Below, piece after piece: positions 1 through 5,621 of a stretch of 5,691 nucleotides of DNA. The stretch spans positions 1 through 5,691 of the forward strand of contig CALGBN010000093.1 in NCBI GenBank assembly GCA_937877765.1. Direction: 5' to 3'. The number at the start of each line of letters is the position of its first letter. Position 1 is the first letter of the stretch. This stretch comes from Candidatus Bathyarchaeota archaeon (GTDB lineage Archaea > Thermoproteota > Bathyarchaeia > TCS64). A program made the translations under genes and the position numbers. A model generated the notes under the pieces. The model did no database searches, was not told the origin of the DNA, and saw nothing but the letters and a program-made list of their open reading frames with translations.

Positions 1-223
1 TCGAAAGATGGACTATCCACCGGTACGCTGGTTCAAACACCCATTACCCAAGGGACCACTTGAAGGCAAACACCTTGATGAAGCCAAGTACGACAAGCTT
101 CTTTCATTCTACTACGAGAAACGTGGCTGGGATGAACGGGGAATACCCACAAAGAAGACCCTACAAGAGCTTAATTTGGCTAAGGAAGCCGAGGAATTAG
201 CAAAATACGTCAAGGTTTCTTAA
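1..223 (+). CDS. Aldehyde:ferredoxin oxidoreductase, C-terminal fragment (5' partial)
   Basis: The frame is open from the first bases (codons from base 2 read R-K before the first ATG at 8), so this is the tail of a longer gene cut by the contig edge; the ATG at 8 is internal and has no ribosome binding site. The end reads ...[20 protein letters not shown]... (split here for length), which is the characteristic last helix region of the aldehyde:ferredoxin oxidoreductase (AOR) family, where a YY.LRGWD..GIPT segment closes domain 3. The family is normally about 600 residues, so roughly 540 are missing, including the tungstopterin and Fe4S4 ligands. Members oxidise aldehydes to carboxylic acids in the cytoplasm and reduce ferredoxin in anaerobic archaea and bacteria. 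Which subfamily (AOR, FOR, GOR, WOR) cannot be told from this tail. A T-rich tract follows the stop and the next gene has its own promoter candidate, so there is no sign of co-transcription. Confidence 0.88.
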   Translation, partial: RKMDYPPVRWFKHPLPKGPLEGKHLDEAKYDKLLSFYYEKRGWDERGIPTKKTLQELNLAKEAEELAKYVKVS

Positions 224-238
224 CCTCTCTTCTTTTTT
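224..238 (+). terminator. Pyrimidine/T-rich tract after the AOR stop
   Basis: Immediately after the TAA at 221-223 the + strand is a pure pyrimidine run ending in six T residues (233-238). Archaeal RNA polymerase commonly terminates at such T-rich tracts without a stable hairpin. A weak 5-bp hairpin (TGGAA 238-242 / TTCCA 249-253) follows and may be incidental. Confidence 0.45.
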
Positions 239-272
239 GGAACAATCATTCCATCCTGTTTCTGAGCATCCC

Positions 273-280
273 TAAAGTAT
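273..280 (+). promoter_or_regulatory. Candidate TATA-like box for the surface-protein gene
   Basis: TAAAGTAT lies 29-36 nt before the ATG at 309, about where an archaeal TATA box would sit for a transcript starting at or just before the start codon. No clear Shine-Dalgarno precedes the ATG (the nearest purines are CGAGAA at 301-306), which would fit a nearly leaderless mRNA. A second AT-rich stretch (GGTATATC, 287-294) looks too close to the ATG to be the TATA box. The match is weak. Confidence 0.3.
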
Positions 281-308
281 CAACTAGGTATATCTCCAGT
301 CGAGAACT

Positions 309-1592
309 ATGAAGAGAATACTAACAACTGTACTCCTCGTAACATTGACATTATTAGCGAACTTTCAAGCACCACTGGTCCAAGCAGCTGGAACCAGCGG
401 ACCACATATGCCCGACTTAACCTACTGGACCGAGCTAGGGCAAGGATTAACCCACAGAGTAAACAGAACCGACTTGGTTCCCTCTAATTTCCGCCACAAC
501 TATACTGAGGGCACACCACAGCTACTCCAGTTTAGGAACATGGTGATGGCGATCAACTGTACACGCAGCATGACTATGAACATCACAAGTGACGATGACG
601 TGAACATGCCCTATCTAGCCATGAACATTAAGACCGAGCGCAACATGCATATGCAACTCAACGCCAAGGGCGCTCCCCCAGAGAACATACCGGGACCAGC
701 CCAAGGCATCAACCAGTACATGCAGATAGAAACCAATAGTACAGGACCAATGAATGCCACACTCAGATACTACATGAACATGACCCAGCTTGAACTAGAG
801 CTAGGCTCTGGCTTCAACATGAGCCGGATGACTTGGTGCTACTGGAACGATACAGACTGGGAGCCAGTTAAAAGCAGGCTCACTGCTGATGGTTTCCTTG
901 AGGTAAACACTACCCACTTCAGCGTATGGACCATCATAGAGCAGGGAAAACCAGAAGAAACAGGCTCAGGCGAGCCCCAGCGAGTGAAAACCATGAACTA
1001 TACCTTCACTGATATAGTTCCGCAGGGATTCACGCATCAGGTGATGCGTAACCAAGCCACCATGTTCCAGTTCCAGAACACTGGACTCTATATGAACTGC
1101 ACAAACAGTCTTCAGTTAGAGGTCTCAGCTGAGAACCATTACAACCAGAAGGAACTACGCCTTGAGGTTGATTCCGGTGAAGCACTGAAACTACAGATTC
1201 AGCTCCGTGAGAGCAAACCCACAGACGTTGATGAACCCGAAAAATACATGGGCTTCTACTGTGAGATCGAGCCCAACGCAACAATCACACAGGCGCGTCT
1301 AGGAATGGAGGTTGACCCAGCCATGGTTCAGAGTATGAACATGGAGATGGAACAGCTTACATGGGCTTACTGGAATGGTGAAAACTGGGCGCCAGTTGAC
1401 AGCAGTTTATCTGATGAGAACGTCTTGGAGGCTGATACAGACCATTTCAGCACATGGGTTATAATACAGGTAGAGGAAACCACCGAACCAGACAATACAA
1501 GCACTGGGATACCCATGCCCACAGCGTTCATCGCAATTGGCATAGCAGTAGCGTTAATGCTAAGAAAAGACTCACTTGGGATTACCCATTAA
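309..1592 (+). CDS. Secreted, membrane-anchored surface protein with tandem duplicated domain; Met- and sequon-rich
   Basis: No precise family is recognised. Residues 1-26 form a signal peptide (KR, hydrophobic core 4-17, V-Q-A before a likely cleavage after A26). Residues 400-418 are a hydrophobic helix (GIPMPTAFIAIGIAVALML) followed by R-K, so the mature protein is exposed outside and anchored at its C-terminus, as in many archaeal surface proteins. Between them are two copies of one domain, about 34-212 and 225-387. The clearest correspondence is MTWCYWNDTDWEPV (174-187) with LTWAYWNGENWAPV (350-363), then THFSVW (202-207) with DHFSTW (378-383); also AINCT (81-85) with YMNCT (261-265) and GLTHRV with GFTHQV. 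There are 14 N-X-S/T sequons, 10 of them in the first copy, suggesting heavy N-glycosylation. There are 28 methionines, including MxM clusters at 78/80, 88/90, 113/115, 156/158 and 343/345/347. A role as an S-layer-associated or metal-binding surface protein is inference only. It converges on the CDF gene and overlaps it by 4 nt. Confidence 0.85.
   Translation: MKRILTTVLLVTLTLLANFQAPLVQAAGTSGPHMPDLTYWTELGQGLTHRVNRTDLVPSNFRHNYTEGTPQLLQFRNMVMAINCTRSMTMNITSDDDVNMPYLAMNIKTERNMHMQLNAKGAPPENIPGPAQGINQYMQIETNSTGPMNATLRYYMNMTQLELELGSGFNMSRMTWCYWNDTDWEPVKSRLTADGFLEVNTTHFSVWTIIEQGKPEETGSGEPQRVKTMNYTFTDIVPQGFTHQVMRNQATMFQFQNTGLYMNCTNSLQLEVSAENHYNQKELRLEVDSGEALKLQIQLRESKPTDVDEPEKYMGFYCEIEPNATITQARLGMEVDPAMVQSMNMEMEQLTWAYWNGENWAPVDSSLSDENVLEADTDHFSTWVIIQVEETTEPDNTSTGIPMPTAFIAIGIAVALMLRKDSLGITH
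1561..1569 (-). terminator. Possible T-rich terminator for the CDF gene
   Basis: Read on the minus strand this is CTTTTCTTA, beginning about 20 nt after the CDF stop and inside the end of the convergent surface-protein gene. It is a weak T-rich signal and the only candidate seen there. Confidence 0.2.
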
Positions 1593-2452
1593 GTCCAACT
1601 ATTTTTCTCAGGCTCAATATGAATAGTCAGTGACACGTTTGGAATCTCTGCCTGTACATCTTCCTCAAGATGATCAGTGAAATCATGGGCTTCCTGCACA
1701 GATAACCCGCCATCCAAGCTCAGATGAAGCTCAGCAAACACCATTTCACCGCTTTTCCGTGTCTTCAGGTTATGATAATCCACAAAGCTCTGATGATGTC
1801 TGTCCATTATTCGTCTGATCTCCTTCTCGGTCTCACCACAGGACTCATCCATCAAGCCTCCACCTGATTTCAGGACAAGCTCTACTCCCATCTTCAAAAC
1901 CAATACAGCCACTATCATAGCCATCAATGGGTCAATCACTGGGATGCCTAGTTGTTCACCGATAAAGAGACCAATAACCACCCCAACCGATGAAATAACA
2001 TCAGACAACAGGTGCTTGGCATCTCCCTCCAAGGCAAGACTGCCTGTCTTACCTGCCGTTCTCATCAATAGCCATGAGAGAACCCCGTTGAGGCTTGTAG
2101 CAAACAACGAGATAAACACTGCTATATTCAGTTCAACTATTTCCACTGGATTTGATAATCTACCATACGCTGCCCAAGCTATCAGTAACCCAGCGGCTAT
2201 AACCAAGAAGCCCTCTATGAGACAGCTGATGTTCTCGATCTTCTGATGCCCATACATATGATCCTCATCAGGAGGCTTCTCACTGATCAGGACACTAGCA
2301 AACATCATCACGGATGCTAGGATATTCACAATAGACTCTAAAGCGTCTGAGAGAAGGGCAACCGAGCCACTGATCCACCAAGCGTAGAGCTTCACTATTA
2401 GTATCACTACCCCGCCTATTATCGCTGAGGTTGCGGTACTCTTCTTATCCAT
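1589..2452 (-). CDS. Cation diffusion facilitator (CDF) family divalent metal exporter
   Basis: A full-length CDF transporter (287 aa; family about 290-300) that would exchange Zn2+, Fe2+, Mn2+ or a similar ion for protons across the cytoplasmic membrane. Six helices are visible at roughly 8-27, 31-56, 77-96, 107-130, 149-166 and 170-194, followed by a cytoplasmic dimerisation domain (about 205-282). Compared with E. coli YiiP/FieF, the TM5 half of transport site A is intact (H147xxxD151). The TM2 half, normally [H/D]xxxD, reads E39xxxN43 (in DALESIVNIL). Site-B-like residues are present in the TM2-TM3 loop (DEDHMYGH: H65, H69). C-terminal ligands H227, H243, H256, H278 and E280 (IHIEP, matching IHQDP in YiiP) are present, so the cytoplasmic metal sensor appears intact. 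ATG at 2452 is supported by GAGGT 7 nt upstream. A perfect inverted repeat in the upstream gap suggests metal-dependent control. The metal transported cannot be assigned; the altered TM2 pair may change specificity. Confidence 0.93.
   Translation of the reverse strand: MDKKSTATSAIIGGVVILIVKLYAWWISGSVALLSDALESIVNILASVMMFASVLISEKPPDEDHMYGHQKIENISCLIEGFLVIAAGLLIAWAAYGRLSNPVEIVELNIAVFISLFATSLNGVLSWLLMRTAGKTGSLALEGDAKHLLSDVISSVGVVIGLFIGEQLGIPVIDPLMAMIVAVLVLKMGVELVLKSGGGLMDESCGETEKEIRRIMDRHHQSFVDYHNLKTRKSGEMVFAELHLSLDGGLSVQEAHDFTDHLEEDVQAEIPNVSLTIHIEPEKNSWT
1602..1606 (+). terminator. Possible T-run terminator for the surface-protein gene
   Basis: Five T residues lie 9 nt after the surface-protein stop, inside the antisense end of the CDF gene. 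This is the only T-run near the convergent junction on this strand. It is short and could be chance. Confidence 0.22.
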
Positions 2453-2459
2453 TTGGGCA

Positions 2460-2464
2460 ACCTC
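2460..2464 (-). promoter_or_regulatory. Shine-Dalgarno of the CDF gene
   Basis: GAGGT on the minus strand, with 7 nt to the ATG at 2452. It supports that start over later in-frame methionines and implies a leadered transcript, so the inverted repeat further upstream lies at the promoter or in the 5' UTR. Confidence 0.55.
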
Positions 2465-2476
2465 AACACCGGCGGC

Positions 2477-2506
2477 TTTTAGGCATTACCTTTAGCATGC
2501 CTAAAA
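2477..2506. promoter_or_regulatory. Perfect 10-10-10 inverted repeat; putative DtxR/MntR-type metalloregulator operator
   Basis: The arms TTTTAGGCAT (2477-2486) and ATGCCTAAAA (2497-2506) are exact reverse complements separated by 10 nt. The spacer ends in TTTAGC, so bases 2491-2505 also read as an imperfect palindrome TTTAGCATGCCTAAA. TTAGGC/GCCTAA half-sites resemble operators of the DtxR/IdeR/MntR family of iron- and manganese-responsive repressors. The element lies 25-54 nt before the CDF start codon, in the 76-nt gap after the nuclease gene, where an archaeal TATA box for the CDF gene would be expected (TAGATTTTAG on the minus strand, about 2500-2509). Binding there would block or modulate CDF transcription. 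The repeat itself is seen; the regulator and metal are inferred. A stem-loop ending the upstream nuclease transcript is the main alternative, but no T-run follows it. Confidence 0.6.
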
Positions 2507-2528
2507 TCTAAGATTATGTTTGTCTTGG

Positions 2529-3263
2529 TTAAACTCCGAGCCGTAGCTGCTTTGGTTTGGGTTTGTATTCAGGTATGTCCACGGGGAAATTGATTATCCT
2601 TTCAAGATATCCGGGGAACTCATCTAAGAAGCTTGGTAACATGAAAACAGATACACTGGGCATTCGCCTGTAGATGTTCATCTTTGTGGGTGAAAGCGTG
2701 AGAGTTATTGGTACCAATACTGCGTTCTTCCAGCTCTGAACGCCAATCTTCTTGGCAACCTCACCAATATGATTGTTGAGCACTTCCATTTTCTCTATAT
2801 GAATCTCAATAATATTCCGAGCCGTGCTATTACCCATACCACTAGTATAATGCTTACACTCAGCGCACACAATATACGGATAACTCGTAGCCAAGACATC
2901 AATCTCCCACCTACGACCCTCCGCCTTGAACCTGTAACGACTCATGGTATTGTAACCATTCTCTCTGAAGACACGAGCCACCAGTTCCTCGAACTCAAGC
3001 CACCCAAGACTCTTACTAACCTTCTCAAAATCCGCGCCGTTCTTGATAGCCCTCACAGCTAACTCGATCCGTTGGTCAACGTTAGCAGAGACCATTTCTC
3101 CTTTAACGCTGATCAAGTCCTCGTTCTTTAACTGTTCAACTATGTTTTGAAGTGACTCCTCGGTGATAACCAGATACTCCCTTGTCTCATTTAGATCAAT
3201 TGCGCCATCTTTTGTCCCATCTAGAATATATTGAAGTATGAGTCTCTGAGTTACATTGTTCAA
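2529..3263 (-). CDS. Winged-helix plus PD-(D/E)XK (Mrr/RecB-like) nuclease-fold protein
   Basis: A 244-residue soluble protein. Residues about 1-60 look like a winged helix-turn-helix (VTQRLILQYILDG..., then ESLQNIVEQLKNEDLISVKG as recognition helix and wing). Residues about 88-205 carry a restriction-endonuclease-like fold: F91-E-E-L-V and VFRENGY as the first helix, D122 in WEIDVLAT, and E135-C-K137 in VCAECKHY, giving the D-(12)-ExK arrangement of Mrr_cat-type enzymes, so the active site looks intact. A later segment (AVLVPITLTLSP) resembles the conserved core strand seen in archaeal Mrr-like proteins. No methylase or specificity subunit is in the window. Roles could include modified-DNA restriction, repair or regulation; none can be assigned. 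The start is TTG at 3263: an in-frame stop at 3288-3290 leaves no upstream ATG or GTG. No Shine-Dalgarno is seen. It is divergent from the three-gene membrane operon and co-directional with the CDF gene (76-nt gap). Confidence 0.8.
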   Translation of the reverse strand: MNNVTQRLILQYILDGTKDGAIDLNETREYLVITEESLQNIVEQLKNEDLISVKGEMVSANVDQRIELAVRAIKNGADFEKVSKSLGWLEFEELVARVFRENGYNTMSRYRFKAEGRRWEIDVLATSYPYIVCAECKHYTSGMGNSTARNIIEIHIEKMEVLNNHIGEVAKKIGVQSWKNAVLVPITLTLSPTKMNIYRRMPSVSVFMLPSFLDEFPGYLERIINFPVDIPEYKPKPKQLRLGV

Positions 3264-3287
3264 GATATGTAGAGACGGTAACCCCCA

Positions 3288-3300
3288 TTATAGAAATTTA
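3288..3300 (-). promoter_or_regulatory. Candidate TATA-like promoter of the nuclease gene
   Basis: The minus strand reads TAAATTTCTATAA here, 25-37 nt before the TTG start. With the usual archaeal spacing this predicts a transcript starting almost at the TTG, consistent with the absence of a Shine-Dalgarno (leaderless mRNA). Support is position and AT content only. Confidence 0.35.
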
Positions 3301-3311
3301 CGCACAATCTG

Positions 3312-3324
3312 CGTAGATTCTACG
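3312..3324. repeat. 13-bp palindrome in the divergent intergenic region
   Basis: CGTAGA-T-TCTACG: perfect 6-bp arms around one central base. It sits between the divergent promoter candidates of the nuclease gene and the membrane operon, about 40 nt upstream of the latter's TATA box. It could be a regulator binding site for either gene. It is short and single-copy in the window, so chance is not excluded. The rest of 3264-3414 holds only the promoter elements listed separately. Confidence 0.4.
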
Positions 3325-3361
3325 ACAAGTGTCTCTGTTTTACCTTCACTTTAAGGATGAA

Positions 3362-3370
3362 TATTATATA
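3362..3370 (+). promoter_or_regulatory. TATA box of the three-gene membrane operon
   Basis: TATTATATA centred near 3366, preceded by purine-rich AAGGATGAA (3353-3361), which could serve as the BRE. Typical archaeal spacing places transcription start near 3390, giving a 5' UTR of about 25 nt that contains the Shine-Dalgarno. This is the best promoter match in the window. Confidence 0.6.
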
Positions 3371-3397
3371 CCTGATTCTTCGTACTATTTCCCGGAG

Positions 3398-3404
3398 AAA
3401 GGAG
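3398..3404 (+). promoter_or_regulatory. Shine-Dalgarno of the DUF6754 gene
   Basis: AAAGGAG with 10 nt to the ATG at 3415; spacing is slightly long but it supports that start. Confidence 0.55.
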
Positions 3405-3414
3405 ACATAACAAT

Positions 3415-4200
3415 ATGGCATTTCTCATAGCTGGAAGAATCTTCGGGCTAGTCTGCTTACTCGTCATCATGGGCGCAGTAGCGTACTATATACGTGAATC
3501 ACAGGGAGGCAAAGTACCAAAAGTACGACGCATTCCAGGAATCGACGCCATTGATGAATCGATAGGCAGAGCAGTCGAAATGGGAAGACCAGTCTTCTGC
3601 AGCCACGGTATCGCAAACCTCCGCGGCGCCACATCGGGGCCTCAGACCCTAGCGGGTCTTAGCGTCCTTAGCTATGTGGCTAAACAGACAGTGTCTGTAG
3701 GCGCAGAGCTTTACGTACCTGTAAGGCAGCCAGAGGTCTGGCCCGTAGCGGCTGATATAGTCGAGACAGAGTACAAGCTAGCAGGAAGAGGTGATGAATT
3801 TGATCCAGACAAGGTACCGTTCCTCTCCAACAATCAGTTCGGTTATTCAAGTAACTATATGGGTATGATGATGAGGGAGAAACCCGGAGCCAACATCATG
3901 GTTGGCGCATACTGGGCAGAGTCCCTCCAACTCGCTGAGACTGGTTCAAGAATAGGCGCAATGCAGATCACGGGAACCGCAAACACATCGCAGATCCCGT
4001 TCTTCTTAGTCGTATCAGACTATTGTCTGATCGGTGAGGAGATCTACGCTGCAGGAGCCTACTTGACAGACGACGCCCCATTAATTGCAAGCTTAGCTGG
4101 ACAAGACGTTGGTAGGATAATCGCGGTTATCCTCGGTCTCCTAGGTGCTATAACGGTCACGTTTGGAACCAATATTCTCCTGGACCTATTTGGGATGTGA
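3415..4200 (+). CDS. DUF6754-family membrane protein (first gene of three-gene operon)
   Basis: A 261-residue protein with a transmembrane helix at each end (about 4-25 and 233-257) and a soluble domain of about 200 residues between. The core matches what I recall of the DUF6754 family of archaea and bacteria such as Chloroflexota: GRAVEMGRPV (51-60), GLSVLSYVA (81-89), GAYWAESLQLAETG (164-177), GAMQITGTA (181-189), and the strongest block DYCLIGEEIYAAGAYLT (202-218). No catalytic motif is recognised; the function of the family is unknown. Basic residues follow the first helix (R27, K33, K36, R38, R39), so the positive-inside rule puts the soluble domain in the cytoplasm. It leads an operon: 6 nt to the next gene, with a TATA box and Shine-Dalgarno upstream. 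The family assignment is from memory and not from a search. Confidence 0.8.
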   Translation: MAFLIAGRIFGLVCLLVIMGAVAYYIRESQGGKVPKVRRIPGIDAIDESIGRAVEMGRPVFCSHGIANLRGATSGPQTLAGLSVLSYVAKQTVSVGAELYVPVRQPEVWPVAADIVETEYKLAGRGDEFDPDKVPFLSNNQFGYSSNYMGMMMREKPGANIMVGAYWAESLQLAETGSRIGAMQITGTANTSQIPFFLVVSDYCLIGEEIYAAGAYLTDDAPLIASLAGQDVGRIIAVILGLLGAITVTFGTNILLDLFGM

Positions 4201-4206
4201 TGAAAA

Positions 4207-4863
4207 ATGAGTGACGTATTAAGAAGAATTGAAATCCCGATTGCATTGACAATCATAGCGACACTTCTTCAGGTAATCCCGTATTACTTGGATATCCCTC
4301 CCCTTGAAAGCGCCGCCAACACAGCGTCCAACGCTGTATTGATAATAGTCGCATGCGCGACTTTTGTAGGCGTAATCAGCATCATACAGGTCCATGGGAA
4401 AAGAATCCAAAGACAAAGCGAGGGCTGGTATTACAGTCTTCTCGTAATTGGATTCACTGTAATCATGTCAATTACTGGGCTACCTATCCCCGAGATAGGT
4501 CTCAGCGTAAACAACACTGTTTACAACTGGCTGTTTACAAACGTACTAACGCCCCTAGGAAGCACAATGTACAGTATCTTGGCTTTCTTTATTACCTCAG
4601 CAGCTTTCCGAGCCTTTAGAGCAAGGAACGTTGAGTCTAGTCTGGTCCTCGTCGCGGGAACCATCATGGTCATGAGTAACGCTCCTCTACTCACAAACTA
4701 TCTTCCCTTCATTGCGGATATAGCGTTGTGGATTAGGAGCTACCCCAACATGGCAACATTTAGAGGTGTCATGATCGGTGCAGCCCTCGGCAGCATGGCA
4801 TTAGCAGTACGTACCCTGATGGGTATTGAACGTGGATACCTAAGAGGAGGAGGTGAAGAGTAG
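4207..4863 (+). CDS. Polytopic membrane protein of unknown function (second gene of operon)
   Basis: A 218-residue protein that is mostly membrane-embedded, with about six helices near 9-28, 42-62, 76-92, 112-134, 144-162 and 184-204. A conserved-looking feature is the cytoplasmic-type basic motif FRAFRARNVESSLVL (134-148) between helices 4 and 5. Another is the C-terminal stretch ATFRGVMIGAALGSMALAVR (183-202) followed by GIERGYL. I recognise these as typical of a small uncharacterised family that accompanies DUF6754 proteins, but I know no function and see no transporter or enzyme signature. The tail RGGGEE is encoded by the Shine-Dalgarno of the next gene. It starts 6 nt after the DUF6754 stop with only a weak upstream GTGATGA, so translation is probably coupled; its stop shares one base with the next start. 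It probably forms the membrane core of a complex with its two neighbours (inference). Confidence 0.8.
   Translation: MSDVLRRIEIPIALTIIATLLQVIPYYLDIPPLESAANTASNAVLIIVACATFVGVISIIQVHGKRIQRQSEGWYYSLLVIGFTVIMSITGLPIPEIGLSVNNTVYNWLFTNVLTPLGSTMYSILAFFITSAAFRAFRARNVESSLVLVAGTIMVMSNAPLLTNYLPFIADIALWIRSYPNMATFRGVMIGAALGSMALAVRTLMGIERGYLRGGGEE
4849..4856 (+). promoter_or_regulatory. Strong Shine-Dalgarno deciding the GTG start of the third operon gene
   Basis: GGAGGTGA, an exact complement of the archaeal 16S rRNA 3' end, with 6 nt to the GTG at 4863. It lies inside the end of the preceding gene and fixes the GTG as start over later codons. Confidence 0.75.
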
Positions 4864-5621
4864 TGTCCTTGCTTAAGAAGATAAACACATTGGATAGACG
4901 ATATATCTACTTACTAGCTTGGATAGTCGTACTCTTCCCACTTCTAAACCCCCTCGGGTTACCCATCCCCATCAGTCAAGACGCTAGAACATGGTACGAC
5001 TACGTCGAAAACGAGATCCAAGACGGAGACGTTGTACTACTAGCGCCAATGTACGGTGTATCAGGTATGCCTGAACTGTTCCCCATGACAGTTGCAACTA
5101 TGAAGCATCTATTAACAAAAGATGTAAGCATAATCGTAGTCAGCTTCTGGACACAGGGACCATTGGTCTTTAACACGCTCCTCGAACAAGTAGACCCAGC
5201 CGATTATGGCTATGTCTACGGTGAGGACTGGATAAGACTAGGATACGTACCCGGTGGCGAGACTGCAATGGGCAGCTTCGGCGCTAGCATACATAACACT
5301 GTAACGGCTGACTATGTTGAAGGAAGACCCCTAAGCTCGTTCCCCATGATGGATGATATCCAAACCGGCGAGGACATCGATGTAATCGTAAGCTTCGAGA
5401 CAGGAACACCAGGAACACCCGAATGGATGAGACAGTTCCAAGCCCCCTTCGGAACAGACCAGATCACAGGCTGTATCGGCGTATCTGTATCAGGAATGAT
5501 ACCCTACGTCAACTCAGGGCAACTAAAAGCCTTGATGCCAGGACTAACCGTATCAGCAGAATACGAGATACTCTTGGAGAAGCCGGGTCTAGCTGTTGCG
5601 GGAGTAGACGCTGTATCAACT
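4863..5621 (+). CDS. Membrane-anchored conserved protein of unknown function (third gene of operon, 3' partial)
   Basis: Starts at GTG 4863, overlapping the previous stop by one base (TAGTG) behind a strong Shine-Dalgarno. 253 genuine codons are present. Reading continues into adapter sequence, so the apparent end L-S-L-I-H-I-stop is artefactual and the true C-terminus is missing. Residues 14-36 are a transmembrane helix (YIYLLAWIVVLFPLLNPLGLP) preceded by K5, K6, R12, R13, which predicts N-in and a large domain outside the cytoplasm. The domain has alternating beta/alpha character: GDVVLLAPMYG (55-65), a helix with M80-K-H-L-L, VSIIVVSFW (88-96), LGYVPGGETAMGSFG (126-140), DVIVSFETGTPGTPEWMRQ (173-191), and SGQLKALMPGLTVSAEYE (218-235). 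I recognise this arrangement from uncharacterised proteins encoded beside DUF6754; homologues as I remember them run a little further and end in another membrane helix, so perhaps 20-50 residues are missing. No catalytic motif is assigned. Confidence 0.8.

Noticed and set aside
8..223. A separate 71-aa small protein starting at ATG 8
   Set aside because: The frame is open upstream to the contig edge, there is no ribosome binding site, and the sequence matches the C-terminal end of AOR-family proteins.
238..253. Hairpin TGGAA / TTCCA after the AOR gene
   Set aside because: Only 5 bp with a 6-nt loop, and it follows the T-run where a bacterial-type terminator would need it to come first.
1030..1284. 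84-aa minus-strand ORF inside the surface-protein gene
   Set aside because: It is antisense to a gene with signal peptide, repeats and anchor, and has no recognisable domain of its own; it is a shadow frame.
1944..2246. 100-aa + strand ORF antisense to the CDF gene
   Set aside because: It lies wholly opposite conserved CDF helices and its composition is that of reverse-frame membrane codons.
2769..3062. 97-aa + strand ORF antisense to the nuclease gene
   Set aside because: It is opposite the conserved PD-(D/E)XK core, with no ribosome binding site or domain signature.
1..5621. CRISPR arrays, tRNA/rRNA genes, insertion sequences or attachment sites
   Set aside because: No spaced direct repeats, tRNA cloverleaf, rRNA-like stretch, transposase frame or terminal inverted repeats were seen; the only transposon-like sequence is the Tn5 mosaic end of the sequencing adapter at 5622-5640.
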